Positions 21,407-28,815 of a stretch of 64,000 bases of DNA are shown one piece after another. Origin of the DNA: CAG-103 sp905215475 (GTDB taxonomy: Bacteria > Bacillota > Clostridia > Oscillospirales > Oscillospiraceae); contig CAJMPW010000001.1 in NCBI GenBank assembly GCA_905215475.1, positions 475,503-539,502 of the forward strand. Reading direction: 5' to 3'. A program made the translations under genes and the position numbers. The notes below the pieces were generated by a model. That model made no database searches and was not told the origin of the DNA. It saw only the letters and a program-made list of their open reading frames with translations. The first letter of the stretch is position 1, and each line of letters opens with the position of its first letter.

Positions 21407-22207
21407 TTACTGCAGGTTCAGGTGCTTGCGCAGCATGCCGTGCGTGAGGAAGAAAAAGCCCGCGCAAAACGCCAGCGCGCCCACACACGCGCAGCCGAGC
21501 AGGATGTATATGCTCTTGAGCAGCGGCATCGCAGTCATGGCCGGGAGCGGCTGTGCGCCGAGCCCGAAGATGAGCCCGAAGATCAGCGTCAGCAGCATCC
21601 GCGTGCCGATCCAGAGCACGAAGAAGAACACGACGGACATGAGCCCCTTGTTCTTTTTGAAGCTCTGCCCGATCGCCATGGCGGCATACGTCATCAGGCA
21701 CAGCGCGACGCTGCACAGCAGCAGGAACGCGACGAACTCGATGATAAGCCCCGCGCTCTGTGCGCCGGTCATGGGCATACCGAACGTGTAGGTGACCTGA
21801 AAGCGGACCGCATTCTGATACGAGCCGAAGCGGCCCGTCGCCAGCAGACCGAGCGCATCGACGGCGAGCGCGCCGAGAAACCACACGACCGAGACGATCA
21901 GCTTCGAGCAGATCAGCTCCGTCGTCGAGACCGGCAGCGTGAACATCAGGTATCCCTCATCGGTCATGAGGTTGCGGTAAAAGCGCAGGATCATCAGCAC
22001 GACTGTCGTCACGACGGCGGCGATGAGCGCCAGCGAGAACACAAACGACACGAGCGAGCCGAGGATGCTGATCCAGATATTCGACTGGCTTTCACACAGG
22101 CGGGTGATCAGCCCCGTGAACAGGCCGAGCACCGGCACGGCCGCATAGACCGGCAGGATGATGCGCGCCGTGGCGCGAAAGTCCTGCTTCAACAGTTTTC
22201 CTAACAT
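21407..22207 (-). CDS. ABC transporter permease (ABC-2 type)
   Basis: 266 residues with six hydrophobic segments (approximately 15-35, 50-75, 105-125, 150-175, 190-212, 230-255). The start overlaps the upstream ATPase gene by 7 bases. With the ATPase and the YtrA-like regulator it forms a three-gene operon of the kind (ytrABC-like) linked in Bacillus to cell envelope stress. The exported substrate is unknown. Confidence 0.8.
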   Translation of the reverse strand: MLGKLLKQDFRATARIILPVYAAVPVLGLFTGLITRLCESQSNIWISILGSLVSFVFSLALIAAVVTTVVLMILRFYRNLMTDEGYLMFTLPVSTTELICSKLIVSVVWFLGALAVDALGLLATGRFGSYQNAVRFQVTYTFGMPMTGAQSAGLIIEFVAFLLLCSVALCLMTYAAMAIGQSFKKNKGLMSVVFFFVLWIGTRMLLTLIFGLIFGLGAQPLPAMTAMPLLKSIYILLGCACVGALAFCAGFFFLTHGMLRKHLNLQ

Positions 22208-22896
22208 CTGAATACCTCCCGGAACACAGCGTCCACCGATTTGCCCTCCTTGGCGCGCAGGTCATCCGCCGACGACTGCAGCAGCAGATGCCCACGGCTG
22301 AGAAACGCCACGTCGTCGAGGATGTTTTCCACGTCCGCGATCAGGTGCGTGGAGATGACGACGGCAGCCTCGGGGTTGTAGTTGGAGATGATGGTGCTGA
22401 GAATGTAGTCGCGTGTCGCGGGGTCGACGCCGCCGATCGGCTCGTCGAGCAGGTAGAGCTTTGCCTTGCGGCTCATGACGAGGATGAGCTGCACCTTTTC
22501 GCGCGTGCCCTTGGACATCTGCTTGATCTGCTGCTTGGGCTGGATGCCGAGCCGCTGCATCATCTGCACAGCGGCGTCACGGTCGAAGTCGTCATAGAAG
22601 TCGCCGAAAAAGTCCAGCAGCTGCAGCGCCGTCATCCAGTCGGCGAAATAGGTGCGCTCCGGCAGGTAGGAGACGATCTTCTTCGTGTCCTTGCCCGGCG
22701 CCATGCCGTCGATGAGGATTTCCCCGGCATCCGGCGTCAGCAGACCGTTTGCCAGCTTGATGAGCGTGCTCTTGCCGCTCCCGTTCGGGCCGAGCAGACC
22801 GACGATGCGCCCTGGCTCGACCGCGAGATCCACGCGGTCGAGTGCCGGCTCTGCGCCGTAGCTCTTGCACAGCCCTCTGCATTCGAGAATTGCCAT
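22201..22896 (-). CDS. ABC transporter ATP-binding protein
   Basis: 231 residues. Walker A is GLLGPNGSGKSTL (near 34-46), the signature is MSKGTREKVQLI in place of LSGGQ, Walker B is LYLLDEPIGGVD, and the switch histidine is in VISTHLIAD. The modified signature is usual for YtrB/antibiotic-type exporters. It partners the following permease, and the regulator precedes it by 5 bases. Confidence 0.9.
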   Translation of the reverse strand: MAILECRGLCKSYGAEPALDRVDLAVEPGRIVGLLGPNGSGKSTLIKLANGLLTPDAGEILIDGMAPGKDTKKIVSYLPERTYFADWMTALQLLDFFGDFYDDFDRDAAVQMMQRLGIQPKQQIKQMSKGTREKVQLILVMSRKAKLYLLDEPIGGVDPATRDYILSTIISNYNPEAAVVISTHLIADVENILDDVAFLSRGHLLLQSSADDLRAKEGKSVDAVFREVFRC

Positions 22897-22901
22897 GTTT
22901 G

Positions 22902-23276
22902 TTAGTCCTCCTTTGCCTGCCGCAGATCCTGCCGCAGCAGCTCGAGCGCCTGCGCCCGGTCGTAGCCGAGCTGCGCCAGCGCCTGCCAGAATGCGTCGAT
23001 GCCGGCCTGCGCCAGCCGACGCTTTTCCCGTTCGATGCGCGCGATGTCCTCCGTCACGGTGCGCCCGGCCGTGCGCTGCGTCCGGATGAGCTCCAGCCGC
23101 TCCAGCTCGGCGAGCGCGCGCTGCATCGTGTTCGGGTTCACGCCGGCGTCGGCCGCGAATTCCCGCACCGACGGCAGCCTGCCCCCCGGCGGAAACTGAC
23201 CGAGTATGATCGCGCGGGCGATCTGATCCACGAGCTGCGTGTAGACAGGCGCGTCGTTGCGAATGTTCCAGTTCAT
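22902..23276 (-). CDS. GntR-family transcriptional regulator, YtrA subfamily
   Basis: 124 residues: a winged helix (about 5-75) with PVYTQLVDQIARAII and the GRLPSVREFAADAGVNPNTMQRAL recognition region, then a short helical tail for dimerisation, with no large ligand-binding domain, which defines YtrA. The start is the ATG at 23276 after CAGGAGGCGCACC; the frame extends to 23318 without a ribosome binding site. It probably represses its own operon, since a dyad overlaps the -10 box. Confidence 0.88.
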   Translation of the reverse strand: MNWNIRNDAPVYTQLVDQIARAIILGQFPPGGRLPSVREFAADAGVNPNTMQRALAELERLELIRTQRTAGRTVTEDIARIEREKRRLAQAGIDAFWQALAQLGYDRAQALELLRQDLRQAKED

Positions 23277-23307
23277 GGTGCGCCTCCTGTCCGAAATGCG
23301 TATCACT

Positions 23308-23352
23308 GTATTAAGCAATTAAGACAATAGCACAACTGCATCGTGCAGTCAA
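23308..23352 (-). promoter_or_regulatory. Promoter and probable operator of the YtrA-like operon
   Basis: On the minus strand, TTGACT (23352-23347) and TATTGT (23329-23324) are 17 bases apart. The dyad GTCTTAATTGCTTAATAC (23325-23308) starts within the -10 box and has matched outer GT/AC and inner TTAA/TTAA arms, a fitting place for a GntR dimer. Confidence 0.6.
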
Positions 23353-23429
23353 GCAGAATTTTGTGAAGAAAATGTAAAAACGCCCGCAGCGGCTGCTGCG
23401 GGCGTGATATATGTCGTGAAAGGGCGGAC

Positions 23430-24401
23430 TCAGCGTTCGGGCTCCTGCTCACAGACGGCGGCCGGAACGGCGCGCCTTTGCGCGAGCAGGCCGGGTAAGA
23501 TGGAAGCCAGACTGCCGCAGAGGATGCACGCGATGCCGGCGAGCATATTGCCCGGGATGGCCTCGTGCAGGATGAGGAACGCCAGCAGCGGCGCGAGCGC
23601 AGGCTTAAAGAAGAACACGAGCGATGTCGTCTGCGCGCTCGTGACCTCCATCGACAGGAAGTAGCACGTAAAGCCGATGCCGGTCACGCCGATATAGATA
23701 TAGAGGACGATCGGCAGATTTGCCGCCGTGTAGCCCGTGAAAAAGGGGATGCTCGCAAAGGTGTCCAATCCGGCGGCGGTCAGTGCGGCAGAGACGGAGG
23801 GGATGTGCGTCAGCGCGGCGAGCACCATCATTTCGGCCGCGCCGAGCAGAAAGCTGAAGCACGACACGACGAGACCGCCGAAGCGCGCGCACTGCCGCTT
23901 GCCGCACACGCCGTAGAGCGCGAACAGCAGCGTGCCCAGCAGGATATACGTCACGCCGAGCGCGTCGAGCTTCAGATGCCACGGCTGGATGATGAGCACG
24001 ATGCCGACCACGTCGAGCGCGAGACCCAGGAGTTGATTTTTGGAGATGGACTCCCGCAGCAGCAAAAACGCAAACAGCGTCACGAACACGGGGTTGCTCG
24101 AAAACAGCACGCCGACGACCGACGCCTGTACGCGCGTGACGGCGAGCTGATACAGGGACATACTCACCGTGATGCCCATCAGCCCCAGCAGCGAAAACGT
24201 GCCGAGCGCTTTTCCGTCAACGGTCAGACCGCGCTTTTTGAGTTCACGCACGGCCAGCGGTACGAGCACCAGCCCTCCGACCAGAAAGCGGCTGAAGTTG
24301 AGTTGGATGGGGTTTAATTGTCCGGCAATGCACTTGAGCGCGACCTCCATGCTCGAAAACAGCAGCGTCGTGATCAGGATGTAAAGATATCCGCGTTTCA
24401 T
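23430..24401 (-). CDS. EamA-family (DMT superfamily) membrane transporter
   Basis: 323 residues with ten predicted membrane segments arranged as two EamA repeats (about 1-145 and 155-300). The C-terminal tail is hydrophilic (AQRRAVPAAVCEQEPER). DMT members export amino acids, nucleobases or other metabolites; the substrate is not evident. The ATG at 24401 has AGAAGGTGCGGAT upstream; the longer open frame from 24449 passes through the promoter. It stands alone with its own promoter. Confidence 0.82.
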   Translation of the reverse strand: MKRGYLYILITTLLFSSMEVALKCIAGQLNPIQLNFSRFLVGGLVLVPLAVRELKKRGLTVDGKALGTFSLLGLMGITVSMSLYQLAVTRVQASVVGVLFSSNPVFVTLFAFLLLRESISKNQLLGLALDVVGIVLIIQPWHLKLDALGVTYILLGTLLFALYGVCGKRQCARFGGLVVSCFSFLLGAAEMMVLAALTHIPSVSAALTAAGLDTFASIPFFTGYTAANLPIVLYIYIGVTGIGFTCYFLSMEVTSAQTTSLVFFFKPALAPLLAFLILHEAIPGNMLAGIACILCGSLASILPGLLAQRRAVPAAVCEQEPER

Positions 24402-24436
24402 ATCCGCACCTTCTTTTTGCTTCACAGATGCTTTTC

Positions 24437-24470
24437 GTTGTAACACCATTTTGACCGCTTGTCAAGCGGT
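24437..24470 (-). promoter_or_regulatory. EamA promoter with a perfect palindrome over the -35 box
   Basis: TTGACA (24465-24460, minus strand) and TACAAC (24442-24437) are 17 bases apart. ACCGCTTG-T-CAAGCGGT (24454-24470) covers the -35 box with perfect 8-base arms, so a repressor site is likely. Confidence 0.6.
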
Positions 24471-24540
24471 ATCAGCCCGAAAAATACGCCGCACCCCGCG
24501 TCCGCTTCTGCAGCGGGCACGGGGTGCGGAAGGCGCGGTG

Positions 24541-25467
24541 TCAGCGCGGCAGGCGGCCTGCGTTGCGCTCCCAGAACACACCGTCGGCATAGCCCTGAAT
24601 GGCGGGGTTTTCAGCCGCCATCTCCAGACGCTTTTGCGCCCAGGCGCAGTATTGCTCGCTGCGCTCAATGGCGACGAAGCGGCGGCCGAGCTTTCGCGCC
24701 GTCACGGCCGTCGAGCCGGACCCGGCAAAGGGGTCGAGCACGATGCCGCCGGGGTCGGAGCTTGCGAGGATGAGCTTTGCCAGCAGCTTCTCGGGCTTTT
24801 GCGTCGGGTGGGCGGTGTTTTCCGGCATCGACCAGTAGGGTACGGAGATGTCGTCCCAGAAGTTTGACGGGTACGTGTTACGGAATTTTCCGTCGGGCGT
24901 ATCCTCCCAGTCCTTCGGCTGCCCGTCGGCGCGATAGGGCGCGCGCACGCGCCGGCGCACCTTCACGGCATCGACGTGGAACGTGTAGTCGTCCGTGCGT
25001 GTGGCAAACCAGATGTCCTCCATGCCGTTTTTCCAGTTGTGCAGCGCACCGCGCCCCTTTTCCCGCTGCCATGTGATGCGGTTTTGCACCCGGAAATACT
25101 CCTTGAGCGTCAGGCCGATGATCGGGCTCGAGCGCCAGTCACAGCAGACGTAGATCGAGGCGTTCGGCTTGAGCAGCGGCAGCAGCAGCTCGATCCATGC
25201 GCGGGTGAAGGCGGCGTAGTTGGCGTCCGTCATGTGGCGGAAGCTGCCGCCGGCGAATTCCTTCGTGAGGTTGTACGGCGGGTCGACGATCAGCAGGTCT
25301 GCAAAGGCGCGCGGCAGGTGCGGCGCGACCTGAAACGTGTCGCCGCAGATGGTGCGGTCACACACGGCATCGAGCGGGACATCCTGCGCAACGCGCAGGC
25401 AGCGCGCGAGATATTCCGGCGCGTCCTGCGGCAGGAAGTCGATGGTCTTGTTGCGTTCGGCTTTCAT
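24541..25467 (-). CDS. DNA methyltransferase (N6-adenine/N4-cytosine, beta class), orphan
   Basis: 308 residues. The catalytic motif IV DPPYNL lies near residue 62 and the AdoMet-binding motif DPFAGSGSTAV near 245, the order that defines the beta class; DPPY favours adenine methylation. The region between (about 130-225) would read the target sequence, which cannot be deduced. No restriction endonuclease or specificity subunit is nearby, so it is an orphan. It may be a regulatory or protective methylase. The start at 25467 has GTGAGGTGACGCC upstream, and tRNA-Ser with its terminator lies 60 bases upstream on the same strand. Confidence 0.85.
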   Translation of the reverse strand: MKAERNKTIDFLPQDAPEYLARCLRVAQDVPLDAVCDRTICGDTFQVAPHLPRAFADLLIVDPPYNLTKEFAGGSFRHMTDANYAAFTRAWIELLLPLLKPNASIYVCCDWRSSPIIGLTLKEYFRVQNRITWQREKGRGALHNWKNGMEDIWFATRTDDYTFHVDAVKVRRRVRAPYRADGQPKDWEDTPDGKFRNTYPSNFWDDISVPYWSMPENTAHPTQKPEKLLAKLILASSDPGGIVLDPFAGSGSTAVTARKLGRRFVAIERSEQYCAWAQKRLEMAAENPAIQGYADGVFWERNAGRLPR

Positions 25468-25483
25468 GGCGTCACCTCACTGT

Positions 25484-25526
25484 AAAAAAAGAAAGGACCC
25501 AATCTGAAAAGATTGAGTCCTTTTTT
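25484..25526 (-). terminator. Terminator of tRNA-Ser
   Basis: AAAGGACCCAATCT and AGATTGAGTCCTTT pair (one mismatch) around GAAA. On the minus strand the stem ends in a run of seven Ts; on the plus strand six Ts also follow. Confidence 0.8.
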
Positions 25527-25527
25527 G

Positions 25528-25620
25528 TGGCGGAGAAGGAGGGATTCGAACCCTCGATACCCTTGTGGGGTATACACGATTTCCAATCGTGCGCGCTCGA
25601 CCAGGCTACGCGACTTCTCC
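25528..25620 (-). tRNA. tRNA-Ser (anticodon GGA)
   Basis: A 93-base gene with acceptor GGAGAAG/CTTCTCC, discriminator G and an encoded CCA. The anticodon arm is CACGA-TTGGAAA-TCGTG, giving GGA. A long variable arm (TACCC-CACAA-GGGTA) and the T arm GAGGG-TTCGAAT-CCCTC confirm the serine class. It reads UCC and UCU codons. Confidence 0.95.
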
Positions 25621-25664
25621 ACGTTCTGTTCGGGTTGCTTTCATTTCAAATTGTCAGCTTGCAC

Positions 25665-25693
25665 ATTATAATCAAAATTTCCCGTAAAGTCAA
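25665..25693 (-). promoter_or_regulatory. Promoter of tRNA-Ser
   Basis: TTGACT (25693-25688, minus strand) and a consensus TATAAT (25670-25665) at 17 bases; the start would be about 40 bases before the mature tRNA. Confidence 0.7.
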
Positions 25694-25735
25694 GTGCTAA
25701 TTTGAAAGATTCTCATTTTGCGCGCATTTCCTTTG

Positions 25736-26224
25736 TTACAGCATCTCGGTGAGCAGCGTGCGCACGCGCTGCGCGTGGCGCGCGTCCTGCTGTGCCATGG
25801 CGTACAGCGTCTCTCTGAGCGGCATCGCCGCGGCATCGGCTGCCGCATCCAGCTGCGCGCTGAGCGCAAGCTCCTGCCAATAGATGCAGCGCAGATCCTG
25901 TATGGCTGTGCTCAGACGCGGACAGGCGGCAGGCGCAACGCAGAGCGCGCCCGTGCGCAGAAAATACTCTGTTTGCAGCGTCTTGAGCTGCGTGCGCTCC
26001 TGCGCGGCGAGTTGTGCGAGCGGCTGCCGCACGGCGCGTATACGCTGCGCGAGCGCGGCATAGAAGGCAGCGCCGGCTGCTTTGGCGCAGATGCAGTCGC
26101 GCAGCTGCACCGTGAGTGGGTCCGTCTCCGGCTGTACGGGCGCGGCTGTGATGCCTGCCGCGCCTGTCACGCGCTGCCAGACGCGCAAAAACGCGGCGCT
26201 GTCGAGAAAAACGGGGTCGTTCAT
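25736..26224 (-). CDS. Ferritin-like/rubrerythrin-like helical protein, hypothetical
   Basis: 162 residues, almost wholly helical. The C-terminal half, with YWQELALSAQLD followed 27 residues later by QQDARHAQRV, resembles the paired E-x..-H pattern of ferritin-like four-helix bundles, but the N-terminal metal ligands are not convincing. The composition is rich in Ala, Gln, Leu and Arg. The start at 26224 follows GGAGGGATGGAAG. Oxygen or metal handling would fit an anaerobe, but the assignment is tentative. Confidence 0.5.
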   Translation of the reverse strand: MNDPVFLDSAAFLRVWQRVTGAAGITAAPVQPETDPLTVQLRDCICAKAAGAAFYAALAQRIRAVRQPLAQLAAQERTQLKTLQTEYFLRTGALCVAPAACPRLSTAIQDLRCIYWQELALSAQLDAAADAAAMPLRETLYAMAQQDARHAQRVRTLLTEML

Positions 26225-26256
26225 CTTCCATCCCTCCGCTTCATGCTATGCCCGGC

Positions 26257-26285
26257 TTGCAAAAATGTGCGGGATGTGCCATAAT
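26257..26285 (+). promoter_or_regulatory. Promoter of rsmE
   Basis: TTGCAA and CATAAT at 17-base spacing, 34 bases before the start codon; it overlaps the start region of the divergent helical-protein gene. Confidence 0.6.
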
Positions 26286-26318
26286 CGCAGCAGAAATGTT
26301 TCATCGGAGGCGACCACC

Positions 26319-27050
26319 ATGGCTCGATTTTTTATAGCAGGTACGAATTTCCCGAACGGCCGGGCAATCATCCGCGGCCGCGACGCAGACCATATCCGCG
26401 TGCTGCGTCTGCGCGCGGGCGACGACATCGTCATCTGTGACGGGGCAGGGCGCGACTATAAGTGCCGCTTGGTGCAGACGCTTGAGCATGAGGCCGAGGC
26501 CGAGGTCATCGAGGTCGTCCCGTGCAAGGCTGAGCCCACGGTGCACACGACGGTGTTTGCGGGCTTGCCCAAGGGCGAGCGCAGCGATTTTCTCGTGCAA
26601 AAGTGCACTGAGGCCGGCGCGTCCGAGATCGTGTTCTTCTCCTGCACACGCTGCGTGGCCAAGGCCGCCAATATCGAAAAGAAGGTCGAGCGCTGGCAGC
26701 GCATCGCCGAGGAGGCGGCCAAGCAGTCGGGGCGCGGCATCATCCCGCAGGTGCGCTACACGGCGGACTATGTCAGTGTGCTCAACGACGCGCTGCACAC
26801 CGACCTGCCGCTGTTCATGTATGAGACCGGCGAGCGCGAGACCATCCGCGATGCCATCGAGCACGCGGCGCAGCCGGTCGCGTCCGCTGCCATCATTACA
26901 GGGCCGGAGGGCGGCTTTGCGGAGTTTGAGGCCGACATGGCGCGCAAGCTCGGCATGCACATCTGCTCCATGGGTGAGCGCATCCTGCGGTGCGAGACCG
27001 CGCCGGTCGTCGCGCTCACGGCGCTGATGTACGGCACGGGAAATCTGTGA
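26319..27050 (+). CDS. rsmE: 16S rRNA (uracil(1498)-N(3))-methyltransferase
   Basis: 243 residues: an N-terminal PUA-like domain (about 1-70, with DADHIRVLRLRAGDDI) and a SPOUT methyltransferase domain (from about 75). LPKGERSDFLVQKCTEAG, EEAAKQSGRG and IITGPEGGFAEFE with the final MGERILRCETAPVVAL are the standard knot motifs that bind AdoMet. The start is the ATG at 26319 after CGGAGGCGACCACC; the frame runs on upstream across the promoter and is not used. Confidence 0.95.
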   Translation: MARFFIAGTNFPNGRAIIRGRDADHIRVLRLRAGDDIVICDGAGRDYKCRLVQTLEHEAEAEVIEVVPCKAEPTVHTTVFAGLPKGERSDFLVQKCTEAGASEIVFFSCTRCVAKAANIEKKVERWQRIAEEAAKQSGRGIIPQVRYTADYVSVLNDALHTDLPLFMYETGERETIRDAIEHAAQPVASAAIITGPEGGFAEFEADMARKLGMHICSMGERILRCETAPVVALTALMYGTGNL

Positions 27051-27069
27051 ACTTTTTTTGAATCGGGGC

Positions 27070-27098
27070 TTGACAAGCGCATATGGGTATGTAATAAT
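27070..27098 (+). promoter_or_regulatory. Promoter of the glycine riboswitch-symporter unit
   Basis: TTGACA (27070-27075) and TAATAAT (27092-27098) with 16-17 bases between. The start point would be near 27105, about 65 bases before the aptamer. Confidence 0.65.
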
Positions 27099-27170
27099 AC
27101 TCCACGCAATCAAATGAATATCCAAGGAAACCTCAAGGATCGGCGCGGCCGAGACTGGAGGCGGAGGAGA

Positions 27171-27245
27171 CTCTGGAGAATCCCGTGCAGAGCGGGTGCC
27201 GAAGGTGTAAGGCGCAAGCCGAATCTCTCAGGCAAAAGGACAGAG
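27171..27245 (+). promoter_or_regulatory. Glycine riboswitch, single aptamer
   Basis: CTCTGGAGAA...GTGCCGAAGGTG...CTCTCAGGCAAAAGGACAGAG matches the conserved core of the glycine aptamer. P1 is CTCTG (27171-27175) with CAGAG (27241-27245), and an inner hairpin CCCG-TGCAGA-GCGGG is seen. Only one full aptamer is present. The preceding GAGACTGGAGGCGGAGGAG may be the remnant of a first aptamer or a supporting helix. It lies upstream of a glycine/alanine-type symporter, which fits its ligand. Confidence 0.92.
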
Positions 27246-27291
27246 CGAGTGCCCGACTTGTGCGGGTGTTCAGGCGCTGTTTGTTCTCTGG

Positions 27292-27326
27292 AGCTGCTGG
27301 TCAGATCGACCGGCAGCTTTTTGCTT
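27292..27326 (+). terminator. Riboswitch expression-platform hairpin
   Basis: AGCTGCTGGTC pairs with GACCGGCAGCT (one G-U), followed by TTTTTGCTTT. It lies 46 bases after the aptamer and 30 before the symporter start, so it is the likely attenuator. Whether glycine turns it on or off cannot be read from sequence alone. Confidence 0.8.
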
Positions 27327-27357
27327 TGCAAAAAATCAATGCAGAGGGAGAAACAAC

Positions 27358-28755
27358 ATGGAAACTTTACTCAAAATCGTGCAGACCGTCAACATGTACC
27401 TGTCAGACTATGTGCTGGTCATCCTGCTCATTGGTGCGGGTCTGTATTTCACGATCCGCACGAAGTTCGTGCAGGTGCGCTGCTTCGGCGAGGGCTGGCG
27501 GCGCTTTTTCGGCGAGTTCAGCCTCAATGGTGAAAAGCACAAGGCCGGCATGAGCTCGTTCCAGGCACTGGCGACGGCGGTCGCGGCGCAGGTCGGCACC
27601 GGCAACATCGTCGGCGCTTGCGGCGCGATCCTCATCGGCGGCCCCGGCGCAATCTTCTGGATGTGGTTCATCGCATTCTTCGGCATGGCGACGATCTATG
27701 CCGAGGCGGTGCTCGCGCAGGAGACCCGCGTGGTCGAGCCTGACGGCACGATCCTCGGTGGCCCGGTGTACTACATCAAGCACGCCTTCCCGAACGGCTT
27801 CGGCAAGTTCCTTGCGGGCTTCTTCGCGGTCGCGATCATCCTTGCGCTCGGCTTCATGGGCTCTATGGTGCAGTCCAACTCCATCGGCGAGGCGTGCCAG
27901 AACGCATTCCACATTCCGAGCTGGGTCATGGGCCTGATCGTCTGTGCCATCGCGGCCTTCATCTTCATCGGCGGCGTGCAGCGCATCGCCTCCGTCACGG
28001 AAAAGATCGTGCCGGTCATGGCCTGCCTGTATCTGCTCGGCGGCTTCATCGTGCTCATTGCCCGTATCCGCTACGTGCCGGAGACCTTCGGCATGATCTT
28101 CAAGTACGCTTTCATGCCGGATGCCATCATCGGCGGCGGCATCGGCTACGCGCTCAAGACGGCCATCAGTCAGGGCGCAAAGCGCGGCCTGTTCTCCAAC
28201 GAGGCCGGCATGGGCTCGACCCCGCACGCGCACGCGCTGGCCAACGTCAAAAATCCGCACGAGCAAGGCACGGTCGCAATGATCGGCGTGTTCATCGACA
28301 CGTTCGTCGTGCTGACGATGACGGCGCTCGTCGTCATCTCCACGCTTTACGCCGGCAACGGCCCGCTGGCGCACGGTGCGGTCGACGGCATTTCCAAGAC
28401 GAACATGGCGCAGCTTGCGTTCTCGAGCGTGTTTGGCGAGACGCTCGGCAATGCCTTCGTGGCTGTCTGCCTGCTGTTTTTCGCGTTTTCGACCATCGTC
28501 GGCTGGAATCTCTTCGGCCGCATCAATGTCAACTATCTCTTCGGCAAGAAGGCGAACCTCCCGTACTCCATCATCGCCCTCGTCTTCATCTTCCTCGGCT
28601 CCTGCCTGTCCAATGATCTTGTCTGGGAGCTGACGGATATGTTCAACCAGCTCATGGTGCTGCCGAACGTCATCGCGCTCATGGCGCTCTCCGGCCTTGT
28701 GGCCGTGGCCGCGCGTAAGAGCGGTGACGTGCACGAGCGCGAGCTGCACAAGTAA
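27358..28755 (+). CDS. Alanine/glycine:cation symporter (AGCS family)
   Basis: 465 residues with about eleven membrane segments. AGCS landmarks include SSFQALATAVAAQVGTGNIVG near residue 65 and NEAGMGSTPHAHALA near 280. It couples uptake of glycine or alanine to sodium. The glycine riboswitch upstream indicates glycine as the physiological substrate. The start has CAGAGGGAGAAACAAC upstream. Confidence 0.92.
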   Translation: METLLKIVQTVNMYLSDYVLVILLIGAGLYFTIRTKFVQVRCFGEGWRRFFGEFSLNGEKHKAGMSSFQALATAVAAQVGTGNIVGACGAILIGGPGAIFWMWFIAFFGMATIYAEAVLAQETRVVEPDGTILGGPVYYIKHAFPNGFGKFLAGFFAVAIILALGFMGSMVQSNSIGEACQNAFHIPSWVMGLIVCAIAAFIFIGGVQRIASVTEKIVPVMACLYLLGGFIVLIARIRYVPETFGMIFKYAFMPDAIIGGGIGYALKTAISQGAKRGLFSNEAGMGSTPHAHALANVKNPHEQGTVAMIGVFIDTFVVLTMTALVVISTLYAGNGPLAHGAVDGISKTNMAQLAFSSVFGETLGNAFVAVCLLFFAFSTIVGWNLFGRINVNYLFGKKANLPYSIIALVFIFLGSCLSNDLVWELTDMFNQLMVLPNVIALMALSGLVAVAARKSGDVHERELHK

Positions 28756-28770
28756 TTACACATATACGGC

Positions 28771-28806
28771 AAAACCGCCCTGTGCTATTTTGCACAGGGC
28801 GGTTTT
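28771..28806. terminator. Bidirectional terminator between symporter and pepD
   Basis: AAAACCGCCCTGTGC and GCACAGGGCGGTTTT form a perfect 15-bp stem with a TATTTT loop. The flanking A and T runs serve both convergent genes. Confidence 0.9.
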
Positions 28807-28815
28807 GCGTTTTGC

